Position numbers and translations under genes: made by a program. The notes under the pieces were generated by a model. It made no database searches. It was not told where the DNA came from and saw only the letters and a list, made by a program, of their open reading frames with translations. A stretch of DNA of 64,000 nt, taken from assembly GCF_037300705.1 (NCBI RefSeq), contig NZ_CP147776.1:5834857-5898856 (forward strand), read 5' to 3'. Below, piece by piece: positions 1 to 10,261 of this stretch (positions are counted from its first letter, which is position 1; each line of letters begins with the position of its first letter). The DNA comes from Massilia sp. W12 (GTDB taxonomy: Bacteria; Pseudomonadota; Gammaproteobacteria; Burkholderiales; Burkholderiaceae_D).

Positions 1-2387
1 AGCACTTCATGAATATTCTTGCCCTTGTATTGCACTTCCAGGGTTTCGCGGTTGTAGCGTTTGCCGTGACAGACATCGCATGGCACATACACGTCCGGCA
101 AAAAGTGCATTTCCACTTTCAGCACGCCATCGCCCTGGCAGGCTTCACAGCGCCCGCCTTTGACATTGAATGAAAAACGTCCGGGGCCGTAGCCGCGTTC
201 CTTGGCCGCCGGCACGCTGGCGAACAAATCGCGGATCGGCGTGAACAGGCCGGTGTAAGTCGCCGGATTGGAGCGCGGAGTGCGCCCGATCGGCGCTTGA
301 TCGACCGAAATCACTTTGTCAAAATGCTCGCCGCCCTGCACGCTGTCATACGGCGCCGGATCAGTCGAGGAGCCATACAGCTGACGCGCCATCAGCGGGT
401 ACAGGGTGTCATTGATCAAGGTCGATTTGCCGGAGCCGGAGACCCCGGTGACACAGGTCAGCAAGCCGACCGGCAGATTCAGGGTGACTTTTTTCAGATT
501 ATTGCCGCGTGCGCCTTTGATGGTCAGCATGCGCTCAGGGTCCGGCTTGGTGCGCTGGGCCGGCACTGCGATTTTCTTTTTGCCGCTCAGATATTGTGCA
601 GTCAGCGACGCTTCATTTTGCATGATTTGCGGCAATGTCCCTTGCGCAATCACGGCCCCGCCATGCACCCCGGCGCCCAAGCCCATATCGACGATATAGT
701 CAGCGGTGCGGATCGCATCTTCATCATGCTCCACCACCAGCACGCTGTTGCCGATATCGCGCAGATGTCGCAGGGTGGCGATTAAGCGGTCATTGTCGCG
801 CTGGTGCAAGCCAATCGAGGGTTCATCCAGCACATACATCACGCCGGTCAAACCGGAACCGATTTGCGAGGCTAAGCGGATGCGCTGCGATTCGCCGCCG
901 GAGAGCGTGTCAGCGCTCCGCTCAAGGGACAGATAATCAAGGCCGACATTATTCAAAAACTGCAGGCGGGCGACGATTTCTTTGATGATGCGTTCGGCGA
1001 TTTCCTTTTTTGCGCCCTGCAATTCCAGGCGCTGGAAATAAGCCAGGCATTCGCGCAGCGGTTGCACCGAGATTTGATGAATATTGCTTTCCTGCGCAGC
1101 TATGCCGACTTTGACAAAGCGCGCTTCAATCCGCAGCCGCGCGCCGTGGCAGCTGGGACATTCTTTGCGGTTGATGTATTTGGCCAGCTCTTCGCGCACC
1201 GCCATCGAATCGGTTTCGCGGTAGCGCCGCTGCAAATTATTGGCGATGCCTTCAAACGGATGGTTGCGCACAATGCTGCGCCCGCGCTCATCCTGGTACA
1301 CAAAGGGAATATTTTCCTTGCCCGAACCATGCAGCACAATGTCTTGCATGTCGACCGGCAGTTGTTCCCATGGCAGATCGAGGGCAAAGCCGTAATGCTG
1401 CGCCAGCGCTTCCAGGGTTTGGAAATAATACGGGTTGCGTCTGTCCCAACCTTTGATGGCGCCCGAGGCCAGTGACAGATTGGGGAAGGCGACGATGCGT
1501 TTCGGGTCGAAAAATTCAATATGTCCCAGACCATCGCATTCGGGGCAGGCGCCCATCGGGTTGTTGAAGGAAAACAGGCGCGGCTCCAATTCCTGCAGCG
1601 AATAGCCGCACACCGGGCAGGCGAATTTATTCGAGAATAAATGCTCTTTGCCGCTATCCATTTCCAGCGCCAGCGCGCGCCCGTCTGCCAGACGCAGCGC
1701 GGTTTCAAAGCTTTCCGCCAGACGCTGTTTAACATCCGGGCTGGTTTTCAGGCGGTCCACCACCACGTCAATCGTGTGTTTTTCCGTCTTTTTCAGCTTG
1801 GGCAAATCATCCACTTCATAGATGCGCGCCTCTTGCGTGCCGCTTTGCACGCGAAAGCGGATAAAGCCCTGCGCTTGCATATTCGCAAACAAATCGGCGT
1901 GCTCGCCTTTGCGATTCGCCACAACCGGGGCCAACACCATCAGCTTGGTTCCATCCGGCAGGGCGAGTGCGGCGTCCACCATTTGCGAGACCGACTGCGC
2001 GGCCAGCGGTTTTTCCGGGTGATCCGGGCAATACGGGGTGCCGACGCGGGCAAACAGCAGGCGCAGATAATCATGGATTTCTGTCACCGTGCCGACAGTG
2101 GAGCGCGGATTGTGCGAGGTGGATTTTTGTTCGATGGAAATGGCGGGCGATAAGCCTTCGATCAAATCGACTTCCGGCTTATCCATCATTTGCAGGAATT
2201 GGCGCGCATAAGCCGAGAGTGATTCGACATAGCGCCGCTGTCCTTCCGCATACAGGGTGTCAAAGGCCAGCGAGGATTTACCGGAGCCGGATAAGCCGGT
2301 GATCACAATCAATTGATTGCGCGGCAAATCCAGGTTGATATTCTTCAGGTTATGCGTGCGTGCGCCGCGAATCCGTATCGTATCCAT
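1..2387 (-). CDS. uvrA: Excinuclease ABC subunit A (3' end outside window)
   Basis: UvrA is the damage-recognition ATPase of nucleotide excision repair; it loads UvrB at lesions. About 795 codons are visible and the frame runs off the left edge, so roughly the last 145 residues of a typical 940-residue protein are missing. It starts [17 protein letters not shown], followed by the first Walker A ([10 protein letters not shown], near 2290-2320). The zinc-module CPEC pair is near 1540, the second Walker A ([10 protein letters not shown]) near 420-450 and the C-terminal zinc-binding CEAC near 150. It stands alone, divergent from no obvious gene, with a LexA-like box 55 bp upstream of the start. 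Confidence 0.97.
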   Translation of the reverse strand, partial: MDTIRIRGARTHNLKNINLDLPRNQLIVITGLSGSGKSSLAFDTLYAEGQRRYVESLSAYARQFLQMMDKPEVDLIEGLSPAISIEQKSTSHNPRSTVGTVTEIHDYLRLLFARVGTPYCPDHPEKPLAAQSVSQMVDAALALPDGTKLMVLAPVVANRKGEHADLFANMQAQGFIRFRVQSGTQEARIYEVDDLPKLKKTEKHTIDVVVDRLKTSPDVKQRLAESFETALRLADGRALALEMDSGKEHLFSNKFACPVCGYSLQELEPRLFSFNNPMGACPECDGLGHIEFFDPKRIVAFPNLSLASGAIKGWDRRNPYYFQTLEALAQHYGFALDLPWEQLPVDMQDIVLHGSGKENIPFVYQDERGRSIVRNHPFEGIANNLQRRYRETDSMAVREELAKYINRKECPSCHGARLRIEARFVKVGIAAQESNIHQISVQPLRECLAYFQRLELQGAKKEIAERIIKEIVARLQFLNNVGLDYLSLERSADTLSGGESQRIRLASQIGSGLTGVMYVLDEPSIGLHQRDNDRLIATLRHLRDIGNSVLVVEHDEDAIRTADYIVDMGLGAGVHGGAVIAQGTLPQIMQNEASLTAQYLSGKKKIAVPAQRTKPDPERMLTIKGARGNNLKKVTLNLPVGLLTCVTGVSGSGKSTLINDTLYPLMARQLYGSSTDPAPYDSVQGGEHFDKVISVDQAPIGRTPRSNPATYTGLFTPIRDLFASVPAAKERGYGPGRFSFNVKGGRCEACQGDGVLKVEMHFLPDVYVPCDVCHGKRYNRETLEVQYKGKNIHEV

Positions 2388-2441
2388 CGCTGTCCATCCC
2401 AAGTGGCAAGGGCCGGTTGGCCCGGCAAAGCGGGTATTCTA

Positions 2442-2457
2442 CTGTATTTTTAATCAG
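2442..2457 (-). promoter_or_regulatory. Candidate LexA (SOS) box upstream of uvrA
   Basis: The 16-mer CTGTATTTTTAATCAG fits the CTG-N10-CAG core of the proteobacterial SOS box, with an AT-rich centre. It lies 55 bp upstream of the uvrA start, where LexA would block transcription. One half (CTGTAT) is canonical; the other (ATCAG instead of ACAG) is degenerate. uvrA is a classical LexA target. Confidence 0.55.
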
Positions 2458-2862
2458 TGGGTTGGACTGGGCAACTGCCTTCAGGGCAATCGCATCAAAC
2501 TGAGCGGTTTACTATGTCACAAAATGAATTCGTGTTACAGGTGTCAAAATTGGCGGACGTGCATCGTGTGCGTTTGCGCAGACGCCAATGCGAAGGGGCG
2601 AGTGGCGCCCGTTCGCTGCCTGTGCATACTGGCGGCCGTGTTTTGGCGTAAGCTAAGCCGCAAGAAAGACAATGCGCATGCGTGGCGCCATCTGACGGGC
2701 CAACACGGTTTTACGTGCGCGACGTTTGCGGGCGACCTGCCGGTGCGCCCCTGCGCTGCAGACGCCGCGGCCCAAATCACGCATTTGGATGCGTTCCAAT
2801 TGAGCGGGATGGGGCAATGTAACGCGCAGCTTGGTTGAGATATTAAAACGGCTGGCGGCAAA
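2458..2862. other. Gene-free stretch between uvrA and the RDD gene
   Basis: About 400 bp upstream of uvrA and downstream of the RDD-family gene. Short open frames exist on both strands (for example one starting at 2514 with MSQNEFVLQ), but none shows a ribosome-binding site, a recognisable domain or consistent codon use. I see the uvrA promoter region and nothing else that can be supported. Confidence 0.5.
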
Positions 2863-3429
2863 TTAAAGCTCGGCCCGAACAACAATAGTGCCAGCAGCCA
2901 TGTCGCCAAGACGCATACGCTGTCGCCCAAACGCAAACAATGCATCAATGACGAAGAGAACATGCGAGAAATTACGCCAAAAGGAATTGGTCCAAGTGCA
3001 CGACAGGCCGGATTTTATTTGCACCACGCGAATCCCAAGAAGACGTTTGCCGACACTCTGCCCAGGGATGGAGTCCCGGAGTAAGAAGTAGGCGAGCCAA
3101 AGAATGATATACCCGATGGCGTAAAATTCATTCGAAAAGAATCGAAGTGGCGCCAGGACAAGGGACAAAGCAATGCCAACTCCCACGGTGTCGATTGCGA
3201 ACGCGACAAGGCGCGCTGCCAGCGGGGCGAGGCGCTTGTCTGCTTCTGATTGCGCTGCTTTGGCCTGCACAGCACGGGCGCGCGCAGTTCTGGCATGGTC
3301 TGCAGAAACTCCGCGCTTTGCCAGAACTTCATGCAAGACGAGGCGCGCCTCATCTGTAAGATCCTCGCGCGCTATTTCCAGCAGCACATCAGTATGTTGG
3401 CGTTCGTAGTGTTCTCGTAGTGGCTGCAT
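2863..3429 (-). CDS. RDD family membrane protein
   Basis: A 188-residue protein. The N-terminal soluble part (about 1-70) contains a DEARLVLHEVLAKRGV segment like those preceding RDD domains in other proteobacteria. From about residue 70 comes an RDD domain: LAARLVAFAIDTV opens the first hydrophobic segment, FYAIGYIILWLAYFLL is the second, GQSVGKRLLGIRVV is the family signature, and RMRLGDMAAGT near the C-terminus is the conserved last motif. RDD proteins are small inner-membrane proteins; some have been implicated in Na+(Li+)/H+ exchange, but the role here is unknown. Codon use is a little less GC-rich than in uvrA. It is monocistronic, with uvrA downstream in the same direction. Confidence 0.8.
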   Translation of the reverse strand: MQPLREHYERQHTDVLLEIAREDLTDEARLVLHEVLAKRGVSADHARTARARAVQAKAAQSEADKRLAPLAARLVAFAIDTVGVGIALSLVLAPLRFFSNEFYAIGYIILWLAYFLLRDSIPGQSVGKRLLGIRVVQIKSGLSCTWTNSFWRNFSHVLFVIDALFAFGRQRMRLGDMAAGTIVVRAEL

Positions 3430-3884
3430 GATTCAAAGGAAAAAAATCCAACTGTTTGTATTCAGAGTATGGCCTGACGCTCAAAGTCAAGGGCGATGTG
3501 CAACATAATCGGGCTCGCTCTGAAACTAATTAAAAAATCATGATAGATTGTAAAGTTAGGCGATGGAAATGGCTAGGGGCGACAACCCACTGAGTGGGTA
3601 GCCGCCTCCGTGAATTAGCCGTTAGTCCAGCAGGCAGAAAAAGATTTTAAAGAGATGCTTAGGGAGCGGGAGTTGGTGGTAATGGCGCTTGCTTAAGCGC
3701 TTCGCGCGTTGTGGGCGCCGAAGGCGAACCGATGCAACGATAATTAGGCAGCTTGATGAATCAGCAATTTAAAAAATGATTGATGATTTTAAAGGCGCGG
3801 AATGAAAACAGCAACAAGCCCACCATGGACGCGCGCCGCCGGCTGCGGGATAATGCCGGCTTTGCCCTCTGCTTCCTGTTTATT
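3430..3884. other. Gene-free stretch with a strong hairpin
   Basis: About 450 bp between the RDD gene and pth, which are transcribed away from each other, so promoters for both should lie here. A compact hairpin at 3575-3608 has the inner stem ACCCAC/GTGGGT around a TGA loop, and the flanks GGGGCG and CGCCTCC can extend it. There is no run of T, so it is not an obvious terminator. Nothing recognisable as a gene is present. Confidence 0.45.
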
Positions 3885-4469
3885 ATGTCCATCCGTCTCA
3901 TCGTTGGCCTCGGCAATCCCGGCCCGGAATATGCATTGACCCGGCATAACGCCGGTTTTTGGCTGGTCGATAATCTGGCCAACAGCCTGCCCGGCTGCCG
4001 CTTGCAGCGCGAAAGCCGCTTTAACGCGCTGGCCGCCAAAACCCGCATCGCCGGCGAAGAAGTCTGGCTGCTGCAGCCGCAAACGTATATGAATCGCAGC
4101 GGCCAGAGTGTGGGCGCGCTGGCGCGCTTTTTCAAACTGACGCCGGAACAGGTGCTGGTAGTGCATGACGAGCTTGACATGCTGCCCGGCGTGGCCAAAT
4201 TGAAAAAAGGCGGCAGCTCGGGCGGCCATAATGGTTTGAAAGACATCACGGCGGCGCTCGGCAGCCAGGATTATTGGCGTATGCGGATCGGCATCGGTCA
4301 TCCGCGCGTGTTCAATTTACAGCAGCCGGTGGCGGATTTTGTCTTGCAGCGCCCGCGTCCCGAGCAGTTGACGGATATTGAAAAAGCGCTGGAAAAATGC
4401 CTGTCCGTGATTCCGCAACTGGTGGAAGGGCGCTTTGAGCAGGCGCAAATGCAATTACACACAGCATGA
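3885..4469 (+). CDS. pth: Peptidyl-tRNA hydrolase
   Basis: Pth cleaves peptidyl-tRNA released by stalled ribosomes so that the tRNA can be reused. The 194 residues match the usual family length. The opening [20 protein letters not shown] holds the GLGNPG signature; the conserved TRHNAGFW includes the catalytic His, [10 protein letters not shown] and VVHDELD follow, and [12 protein letters not shown] carries the C-terminal signature. An in-frame upstream extension to 3780 exists but lacks homology to the family, so the internal ATG at 3885 was chosen; no clear Shine-Dalgarno is seen. Its stop overlaps the next start (ATGA). In related genomes pth usually follows rplY; here it is about 38 kb away from rplY. 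Confidence 0.95.
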   Translation: MSIRLIVGLGNPGPEYALTRHNAGFWLVDNLANSLPGCRLQRESRFNALAAKTRIAGEEVWLLQPQTYMNRSGQSVGALARFFKLTPEQVLVVHDELDMLPGVAKLKKGGSSGGHNGLKDITAALGSQDYWRMRIGIGHPRVFNLQQPVADFVLQRPRPEQLTDIEKALEKCLSVIPQLVEGRFEQAQMQLHTA

Positions 4470-5557
4470 GCGATTTATTGATACTGGCCGGGCCGCGCGC
4501 GCGGGCGCTGATTGCGCGCGATGGCTTGCAGGCGGCGCAGATTGCCGCCATTCCCGCTGCCGCCGGCGGCCCCAAGGGTTTGATTTTGTCTGCGCTGGAT
4601 CGCTGGCTGTTTTCCACTTGGCTGCCCGGCGCGCCGCGTGAGCGCAGCCTGATCGGCGCTTCGATCGGCGCATGGCGCATGGCCGCCGCCTGTTTTCCTG
4701 ATGCCGACGCCGGCTTGGCCGAATTGGCGCAGCACTATTGCGCGCAACATTATTCCGCCAAACCGGATCAGCAGGAAGTCACGCACAAGGTTAAGCAATT
4801 GTTGACGGATTGGGTTGGCCCGCAGGCGCAGGCGATTTGCCAGCATCCGCATTACCGCTTGCATATTCTGGCGGTGCGCGGCTTGCGCGCTTTGCAGTAC
4901 GCGCAGGAACGCAGCGCGCAACGCGGCGCTTTCGGCGCTGCCGCGCTGGCCAATCTGGGTTCGCGCCGGGCGCTGGCGCGGCATTTGGAGCGGGTTTTGA
5001 TCAGCGATGCGCGCGATGATTTGTCCTGGCTGGGCTGGCAGCGCGGCTTTGATGCTTTCCACAATCAGCGCGTTACGCTCACGCCGGAAAATTTGCGCCA
5101 AGCCCTGCTGGCTTCCGGCACGCTGCCGCTGATCATGCAAGCCGTGCCGGACATCGCCGGCGCTGCGCCCGGCCTGTATTGGGATGGCGGCATGATCGAT
5201 TATCACTTAGCCTGGCCCTGGCAGGGTTTGGGCGCGGATGAGCTGGTGTTGTATCCCCATTTCACCACCCAGGTGACGCCCGGCTGGTTTGACAAGATAT
5301 TGCCGTGGCGGCGCCATCTGCCGGCGGCGCAGCGCGCCTGGCTGGAAAATATGGTGTTGCTGGCGCCCGGCCCGGATTTTGTGCGCCGCCTGCCGCGCCG
5401 CAAGCTGCCCGACCGCAAAGACTTTCAATTCCATGGGCAAAACCATCTGGCCCGCGCGCGCGATTGGCAGCGCGCAATTGATGAAGCGCAGGCTTTGCGC
5501 GACGCCTTGATGGAATTTATCGCCAGACCTGACCCGAAACGTTTATTGCCTTTGTGA
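4466..5557 (+). CDS. Patatin-like phospholipase family protein
   Basis: A 363-residue protein whose start overlaps the pth stop by four bases, so it is translationally coupled. It shows the features of a patatin-type serine hydrolase: a glycine-rich AAGGPKGL oxyanion loop near residue 35, the nucleophile elbow GASIGAW (Ser in GxSxG) near residue 67 and a DGG motif ([11 protein letters not shown]) near residue 240 that would supply the catalytic Asp of a Ser-Asp dyad. No signal peptide is seen, so it is probably cytoplasmic or membrane-associated and acts on lipid esters; the substrate is unknown. It converges on the HEAT-repeat gene with a gap of 16 bases. Confidence 0.75.
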   Translation: MSDLLILAGPRARALIARDGLQAAQIAAIPAAAGGPKGLILSALDRWLFSTWLPGAPRERSLIGASIGAWRMAAACFPDADAGLAELAQHYCAQHYSAKPDQQEVTHKVKQLLTDWVGPQAQAICQHPHYRLHILAVRGLRALQYAQERSAQRGAFGAAALANLGSRRALARHLERVLISDARDDLSWLGWQRGFDAFHNQRVTLTPENLRQALLASGTLPLIMQAVPDIAGAAPGLYWDGGMIDYHLAWPWQGLGADELVLYPHFTTQVTPGWFDKILPWRRHLPAAQRAWLENMVLLAPGPDFVRRLPRRKLPDRKDFQFHGQNHLARARDWQRAIDEAQALRDALMEFIARPDPKRLLPL

Positions 5558-5573
5558 GGTGTTGCGCCAGGTC

Positions 5574-6293
5574 TCACGGCGCCGGATGGAGCGGGTTTTG
5601 TGCATGGGCGCAGATGCGGCCATGCGCGCGTGCGCAAGCTGCGCGCATGCAGGATGGGCCATTGGCGGCGCGCGCTAACCAGGGCGCGCGCGCGGCGGCG
5701 GGTAATTCCATCAGCCAGGCGCAAAAACAGCCGGCTAACAGCGGATCAGCGCTTTCAATGCAAACTTGCAAACGCTGCTCCAGGCTCACCGCTCCGGCTT
5801 GCGCCGCCAACCATAACCATTCGCGCCGCGCGGCCGCATCGGCTTGCGGCTGCAAAGCGCGGGTGCGCAGCAGATCCGGCGCTTGCAATAATAATTGCTC
5901 CACTTCCCATACTGCGAAACGGTGTTGTTCGCGCTGGCAATGATGCAGGGCGCGCAGGCGCGGCCATTGCGCCAGCCAATCCGCCGCATAGCGCGTCTGC
6001 AAATGCGCCCGTAAAGCAATCCGCGCCGCCAGCCGCACTTCCGGGGCCCAATCATTCAAGCGCCCGCATACGCCGGGAATGAAGCGGGCGTCGGGACAGG
6101 CTGCGCTGGCCGCCAGCGCAGCCTCGCGCACCCAGCCGTTGACATCTTCCAGCAGTGGCAAGAGTTGGGCCGGATTGCGACAGGCGCGGATGGTGGCGCA
6201 CAGATGCGCCAATTGCGGCGTATCCGGGGCCGGCAATTGCGCAGGGCGCAAACAGGGCGCGCCCCGCGCACGCCAGCGCGCAAACCAGCCCAC
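5574..6293 (-). CDS. HEAT-repeat-like protein, last gene of the NAD salvage operon
   Basis: A 239-residue alanine- and leucine-rich helical protein starting at GTG only 3 bases after the nadM stop, so it is probably co-translated with nadM. Helical pairs such as LLPLLEDVNGWVREAALAAS and WAPEVRLAARIALRAHL resemble HEAT repeats, which serve as protein-interaction scaffolds. No catalytic motif or signal peptide is seen. Position makes it the fifth gene of a minus-strand operon for NAD synthesis, but a role in NAD metabolism is only inferred from that. It could equally be an unrelated gene captured downstream. Confidence 0.6.
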   Translation of the reverse strand: MGWFARWRARGAPCLRPAQLPAPDTPQLAHLCATIRACRNPAQLLPLLEDVNGWVREAALAASAACPDARFIPGVCGRLNDWAPEVRLAARIALRAHLQTRYAADWLAQWPRLRALHHCQREQHRFAVWEVEQLLLQAPDLLRTRALQPQADAAARREWLWLAAQAGAVSLEQRLQVCIESADPLLAGCFCAWLMELPAAARAPWLARAANGPSCMRAACARAHGRICAHAQNPLHPAP

Positions 6294-6296
6294 GGC

Positions 6297-7328
6297 TTAC
6301 TCCACCAGCCGCAAAAACGAATTCAGCATATGGAAATGGTCTTCAAAGAATTCCGTCTCCAGCGCCGCCAGATCCTGTTCCGGCATCCAGCACACATGGG
6401 CCGCATCATCCGACGCCGTCACATCCGGCAATTGCGCCGTGCCCAATTCAAACAGATGCAGGTGGCTGATGGTGCGCCCGCGTTGTGAGCGCTCAGGGTG
6501 ATCAAATACGCGCACTGCGCGGCAGGCGTCTTGCAATGAAGTCGGCAAAACGCCGATCCCGGTTTCTTCATGCAGTTCGCGGATCGCCGCCTGCAACAGA
6601 TTTTCATGCGGGTCCAAAAAGCCGCCCGGCAAGGCCCACTGTCCCTTACCGGGGAAGCCGCCGCGTTTGATCAGCAGCACATGGCCGGCGGTGCGCACCA
6701 GCGCATCCACGGTGACAAACACTGGCGCATACGGGGCATGCCGCCAGGCTGCTTTGTAACGCATTACTTGCGCATGCTCTTGCGCCAGCGTGGCGTAATA
6801 CGGCAAGCGGCTCCAGGCGCGCAAAAATTGCTGCACCGGCAGCGGAATCAGGTTTTGCAAGACCGCCAGTGAGATATCCAAATCCTCCGCCTCAAAATAA
6901 ATCTGGCGGATGCGGGTGGCGTCAATATCCGCCTGGCGCGGCAGGGCTTGCAAATCCCAGCGTGGAAAATGGCGCAAATAATAGCTCGACTCATCTTTGA
7001 AATGGCCGAACAGCAAGACCTGTTGCGCATCCGGGTAATGTTGCGCCAGCGCCGCCTGCACCGAAGCGGCCCAGCGCTGATCATCGTAATAGTCGCGCAG
7101 CGGCGCAAAGGCTACCCGCGCGCGCTGCTCCACTGTGAGGCAAGCGTTGATCATGGCGGCGCGCTCTTCCCAGGTGAAAGGGTTTTTCGCATTGCGCGCC
7201 TGATGCGCCGTGCCCAGCGCCAGCAAGACATGCGGCGCGGCGCGCAAAGCATGTTGCAACAGCGCTAAGTGGCCACTGTGGAATGGTTGAAAGCGCCCGA
7301 TCAACACGGCGACCGTATTTTGATTCAT
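6297..7328 (-). CDS. nadM: Bifunctional nicotinamide-nucleotide adenylyltransferase / Nudix hydrolase
   Basis: The N-terminal half (about 1-185) is a nucleotidyltransferase with the GRFQPFHSGH signature (positions 12-21), which joins NMN and ATP to give NAD. The C-terminal half is a Nudix domain whose box runs from GGFLDPHEN to RELHEETGI; in this family it acts as ADP-ribose pyrophosphatase. The 343 residues match the Synechocystis slr0787 and Francisella NadM-Nudix architecture. The adenylyltransferase of this family prefers NMN to nicotinate mononucleotide. It sits 12 bases after nadE and 3 bases before the HEAT gene, so it belongs to the NAD operon. The Nudix half would recycle ADP-ribose released by NAD-consuming enzymes. 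Confidence 0.93.
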   Translation of the reverse strand: MNQNTVAVLIGRFQPFHSGHLALLQHALRAAPHVLLALGTAHQARNAKNPFTWEERAAMINACLTVEQRARVAFAPLRDYYDDQRWAASVQAALAQHYPDAQQVLLFGHFKDESSYYLRHFPRWDLQALPRQADIDATRIRQIYFEAEDLDISLAVLQNLIPLPVQQFLRAWSRLPYYATLAQEHAQVMRYKAAWRHAPYAPVFVTVDALVRTAGHVLLIKRGGFPGKGQWALPGGFLDPHENLLQAAIRELHEETGIGVLPTSLQDACRAVRVFDHPERSQRGRTISHLHLFELGTAQLPDVTASDDAAHVCWMPEQDLAALETEFFEDHFHMLNSFLRLVE

Positions 7329-7340
7329 GTGCTGTCCCTT

Positions 7341-9038
7341 TCAATATTTTGCCGCAATCGGCATTTGCCGCCCGCTGCCGAAAGCGCGCGGGCGCACGCG
7401 GATAATCGGCGGCGCCTGGCGCCGTTTATATTCATTGCGCGCCACCATCGCCAGCACTTTGGCAATCAGCTGTTTGCCTTCATCCGTGCGCGCCAATTGC
7501 TGCACCGCCTGGCTGGCTTGCCGCCCCTCGTCTTGCGGCAGGCGGCGGCCTTCGATATGCCATTTCAAAATCTCATCCAGCACTTCATACGGCGGCAGAC
7601 TGTCACTGTCTTTTTGATCCGGCGCCAGTTCCGCCGAAGGCGCTTTATCCAATACCGCCTGCGGGATGATTTCCTGGCCGGCCTGTTGATTGATCCAGCG
7701 CGACAGCGCATACACCTCGGTTTTATACAAATCGCCGATCAAACCCAAGCCGCCATTCGTGTCCCCATACAAAGTGCAATAGCCGACGCTGATTTCACTC
7801 TTATTGCCGGTGGTCAGCAGGAGCGCGCCAAAGGCATTGGAAAATTCCATCAAAATCGTGCCGCGCACCCGCGCTTGCAGATTTTCCAGGGGCAGACCGC
7901 GCAGCGGCGCATCAAACGCTGCCTGAAAACCGGCATCATATGCCTGCACCAGTCCGGCAATCGGGTGGTGATATAACTTCACGCCTAAGCGCTGACACAG
8001 CAAAACCGAATCATCCACACTGCCGCTGCTGGAAAAACGCGAGGGCATGGTGATCGCGTACACATTTTCCGGCCCCAAGGCTTGCACCGCCAGCGCCAGC
8101 GTCAAGGCCGAATCAATCCCGCCCGAGCTGCCCACCAAGACGCGCTGAAAACCGCAACGCCGCGCATAATCGCGCAAGCCGAGAATGATTTGCTGGCGCA
8201 TGAATTCTTCGCGCGCCAAACCCTCCACCGCCGGGCTTGTCAGCGCGCCGCCATCGGCGCGCATAAAGTGTCCCTTATCAAAGGCCAGTACTTGAAAATC
8301 TTCGGCGAAACGCGCCGCCTCAAACACAATCCCCTCTTTTGGCGTGACTGCAAACGAGGCGCCGTCAAACACCAATTGATCCTGGCCGCCGACCTGATTC
8401 ACCCACAGCAGCGGCAAACGGGTATGGCGCGAAGCGGCGGCGAACAGACTGTGGCGCAAGGCGCGCTTGCCGATGTCTGAAGGGCTGGCGTTGATGCTGA
8501 TAATCAAATCCGGATGCGCCGCGCGCAAGGCGTTGAAAGGATTCACTTTGTAATCCGCACCCTGATCATTCCAACCGTCTTCGCAAATCAAAAAGCCGAC
8601 CCGGTGCGTGCCGATTTGCATCACGCTGGCGATTTCCGGGCCAGGTTCAAAATGGCGGCGCTCATCGAAAATTCCGTAAGTGGGCAGCAATTGCTTATCG
8701 TATTCCAGCACGATATTGCCGCCCTGAATCGCCAGCAGGCTGTTATGCAAAGGCTTACCCGGCCCGCGCGACTTGCGCACTGTCCCCAGCACAATTGTCA
8801 GCTTGGGCAGTTTTTTGGAAGCGCGGCGGATTTTTTCGAGGGCGCGCTCCATGCGGTGTAAAAAGCCGATATCTTCCAGCAAGTCGCCCGGATAATAGCC
8901 GCACAAACTCAGCTCAGAAAACACCATCACATCGGCCCCGGCCTGCGCTGCGCGCAATAACTGCGCCAGCATCATTTGCACATTGCCGTCAAAATCGCCC
9001 ACTGTGAAATTCAACTGGGCCATTGCAATCTTCAACAT
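7341..9038 (-). CDS. nadE: Glutamine-dependent NAD+ synthetase
   Basis: Makes NAD from nicotinate adenine dinucleotide, ATP and glutamine. The first ~270 residues form a carbon-nitrogen hydrolase (glutaminase) domain with the catalytic Cys in FLICEDGWN, and the rest is the ATP-pyrophosphatase synthetase domain with SSGGIDSALTLALA. The 565 residues match the two-domain bacterial form. The start MLKIAMAQLNF at 9038 is preceded by GAGGAG at good spacing; a longer frame to 9125 lacks homology. It lies between pncB (10-base gap) and nadM (12-base gap). As nadM prefers NMN, this enzyme may also amidate nicotinate mononucleotide, but that is speculation. Confidence 0.95.
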   Translation of the reverse strand: MLKIAMAQLNFTVGDFDGNVQMMLAQLLRAAQAGADVMVFSELSLCGYYPGDLLEDIGFLHRMERALEKIRRASKKLPKLTIVLGTVRKSRGPGKPLHNSLLAIQGGNIVLEYDKQLLPTYGIFDERRHFEPGPEIASVMQIGTHRVGFLICEDGWNDQGADYKVNPFNALRAAHPDLIISINASPSDIGKRALRHSLFAAASRHTRLPLLWVNQVGGQDQLVFDGASFAVTPKEGIVFEAARFAEDFQVLAFDKGHFMRADGGALTSPAVEGLAREEFMRQQIILGLRDYARRCGFQRVLVGSSGGIDSALTLALAVQALGPENVYAITMPSRFSSSGSVDDSVLLCQRLGVKLYHHPIAGLVQAYDAGFQAAFDAPLRGLPLENLQARVRGTILMEFSNAFGALLLTTGNKSEISVGYCTLYGDTNGGLGLIGDLYKTEVYALSRWINQQAGQEIIPQAVLDKAPSAELAPDQKDSDSLPPYEVLDEILKWHIEGRRLPQDEGRQASQAVQQLARTDEGKQLIAKVLAMVARNEYKRRQAPPIIRVRPRAFGSGRQMPIAAKY

Positions 9039-9048
9039 CACATTCTCC

Positions 9049-10242
9049 TCATGCGCTGTGGCCAAACACCTGGCGCAAATAAGCCAAAAAGGTGTGGTCC
9101 TGGCACAGCGTTTTACCTTGCGCATCGGACAGCTTGGCTACCGGCTGGCCATTGCAGGCGGTCAGCTTCATCACCACATTCAAGGGCGTCAAGCCGACAT
9201 CATTACTTAAATTGGTGCCGATGCCGAAACCGGTTTGCACCCGGTCGGCGAAGTGGCGATACAGCCGCAAAGCGCCGGGCAAGTCCAGGCCATCGGAAAA
9301 CACCAGACGCTTGCTGTTGGCGTCGATGCGCAGCGCGGCGTAATGCGCCAGCGCTTTTTCACCCCATACCAGCGGGTCGCCGGAATCATGGCGCAAGCCG
9401 TCAAACAGCTTGGCGAAATACAAATCAAAGTCGGCGATAAATGCATCCATGCCGACCACATCAGTCAGCGCCACGCCCAAATCGCCGCGATATTCCTGCA
9501 CCCAGGCTTCCAGCGCGGCTTTTTGAAAATCGCGCAAACGCACGCCGAATGATTGAAACGCTTGCAGATATTCATGCGCCATCGTGCCAATCGGGGTCAG
9601 ACCATGTTTGTGCGCCAAATGCACATTCGAGGTGCCTTTGAAATACTGCGGCACAGCTTGCGCCAGCGTGGTCACGACTTCCTCCTGCCAGGGGCCGGAA
9701 AAACGCCGCCGCACGCCAAAATCAAAAAACTCAAATGGATGTTTGTGCGTCCCTTGTTGCGGCAATTCCTGCAGCAGCGCGATTTTGGCCTGCAAGCGGC
9801 GGCGTCCTTCGGCCAAAGCGGGAGCTTGATCAAAACGGCGGAAATACACGCCGTTGACGATGTACAGCACAAAAATCTCAAAACCCATCACATGCACCAG
9901 CGGCCCGCGTGCGACGATTTGCAAACGCTCGCCATCGCTGCTGACTTGGATGAATTTACGCTGGAAATGGAAGATTTCGAGAAAATCGACAAAATCGCTT
10001 TTCATAAAGCGCAGGCTGCGCAGATAAGCCAGTTCCGCATCGCTGAAACGCAAGCTGCACAAATGATCCAGCTCGCGCTCGACCTCGGCGCGCAAATCGC
10101 TCAGCGGAAATTGCGGCTGGTTGCGGCAGACGAAGGCATATTCCGCCTGCGCTCCGGGGTGGCTGTGCAATAAAGCCTGCCACATGGTGAATTTATATAA
10201 ATCGGTTTCCAGCAGGCTGGTGACGATGGGCGGATACAGCAT
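9049..10242 (-). CDS. pncB: Nicotinate phosphoribosyltransferase
   Basis: Converts nicotinate and PRPP (with ATP hydrolysis) to nicotinate mononucleotide, the entry step of the Preiss-Handler salvage pathway. It starts [20 protein letters not shown], the conserved N-terminal motif; [21 protein letters not shown] in the middle carries conserved active-site residues and FSDGLD follows. It is 397 residues long, close to E. coli PncB (400). The ATG at 10242 has AAGGAG eight bases upstream; an in-frame extension to 10383 is not homologous. It is second in the NAD operon, 19 bases after the nicotinamidase-like gene. Confidence 0.95.
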   Translation of the reverse strand: MLYPPIVTSLLETDLYKFTMWQALLHSHPGAQAEYAFVCRNQPQFPLSDLRAEVERELDHLCSLRFSDAELAYLRSLRFMKSDFVDFLEIFHFQRKFIQVSSDGERLQIVARGPLVHVMGFEIFVLYIVNGVYFRRFDQAPALAEGRRRLQAKIALLQELPQQGTHKHPFEFFDFGVRRRFSGPWQEEVVTTLAQAVPQYFKGTSNVHLAHKHGLTPIGTMAHEYLQAFQSFGVRLRDFQKAALEAWVQEYRGDLGVALTDVVGMDAFIADFDLYFAKLFDGLRHDSGDPLVWGEKALAHYAALRIDANSKRLVFSDGLDLPGALRLYRHFADRVQTGFGIGTNLSNDVGLTPLNVVMKLTACNGQPVAKLSDAQGKTLCQDHTFLAYLRQVFGHSA

Positions 10243-10261
10243 GATGCGCTCCTTGCTTGAT

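Noticed and set aside
2514-2651. Small open frame starting MSQNEFVLQ upstream of uvrA
   Set aside because: No ribosome-binding site, no family features and codon use unlike the neighbours.
3430-3780. Possible integron attC site (GTTAGGC-like stretch and hairpin) near the RDD gene
   Set aside because: No matching RYYYAAC partner in the right place, no integrase and no cassette-like gene order.
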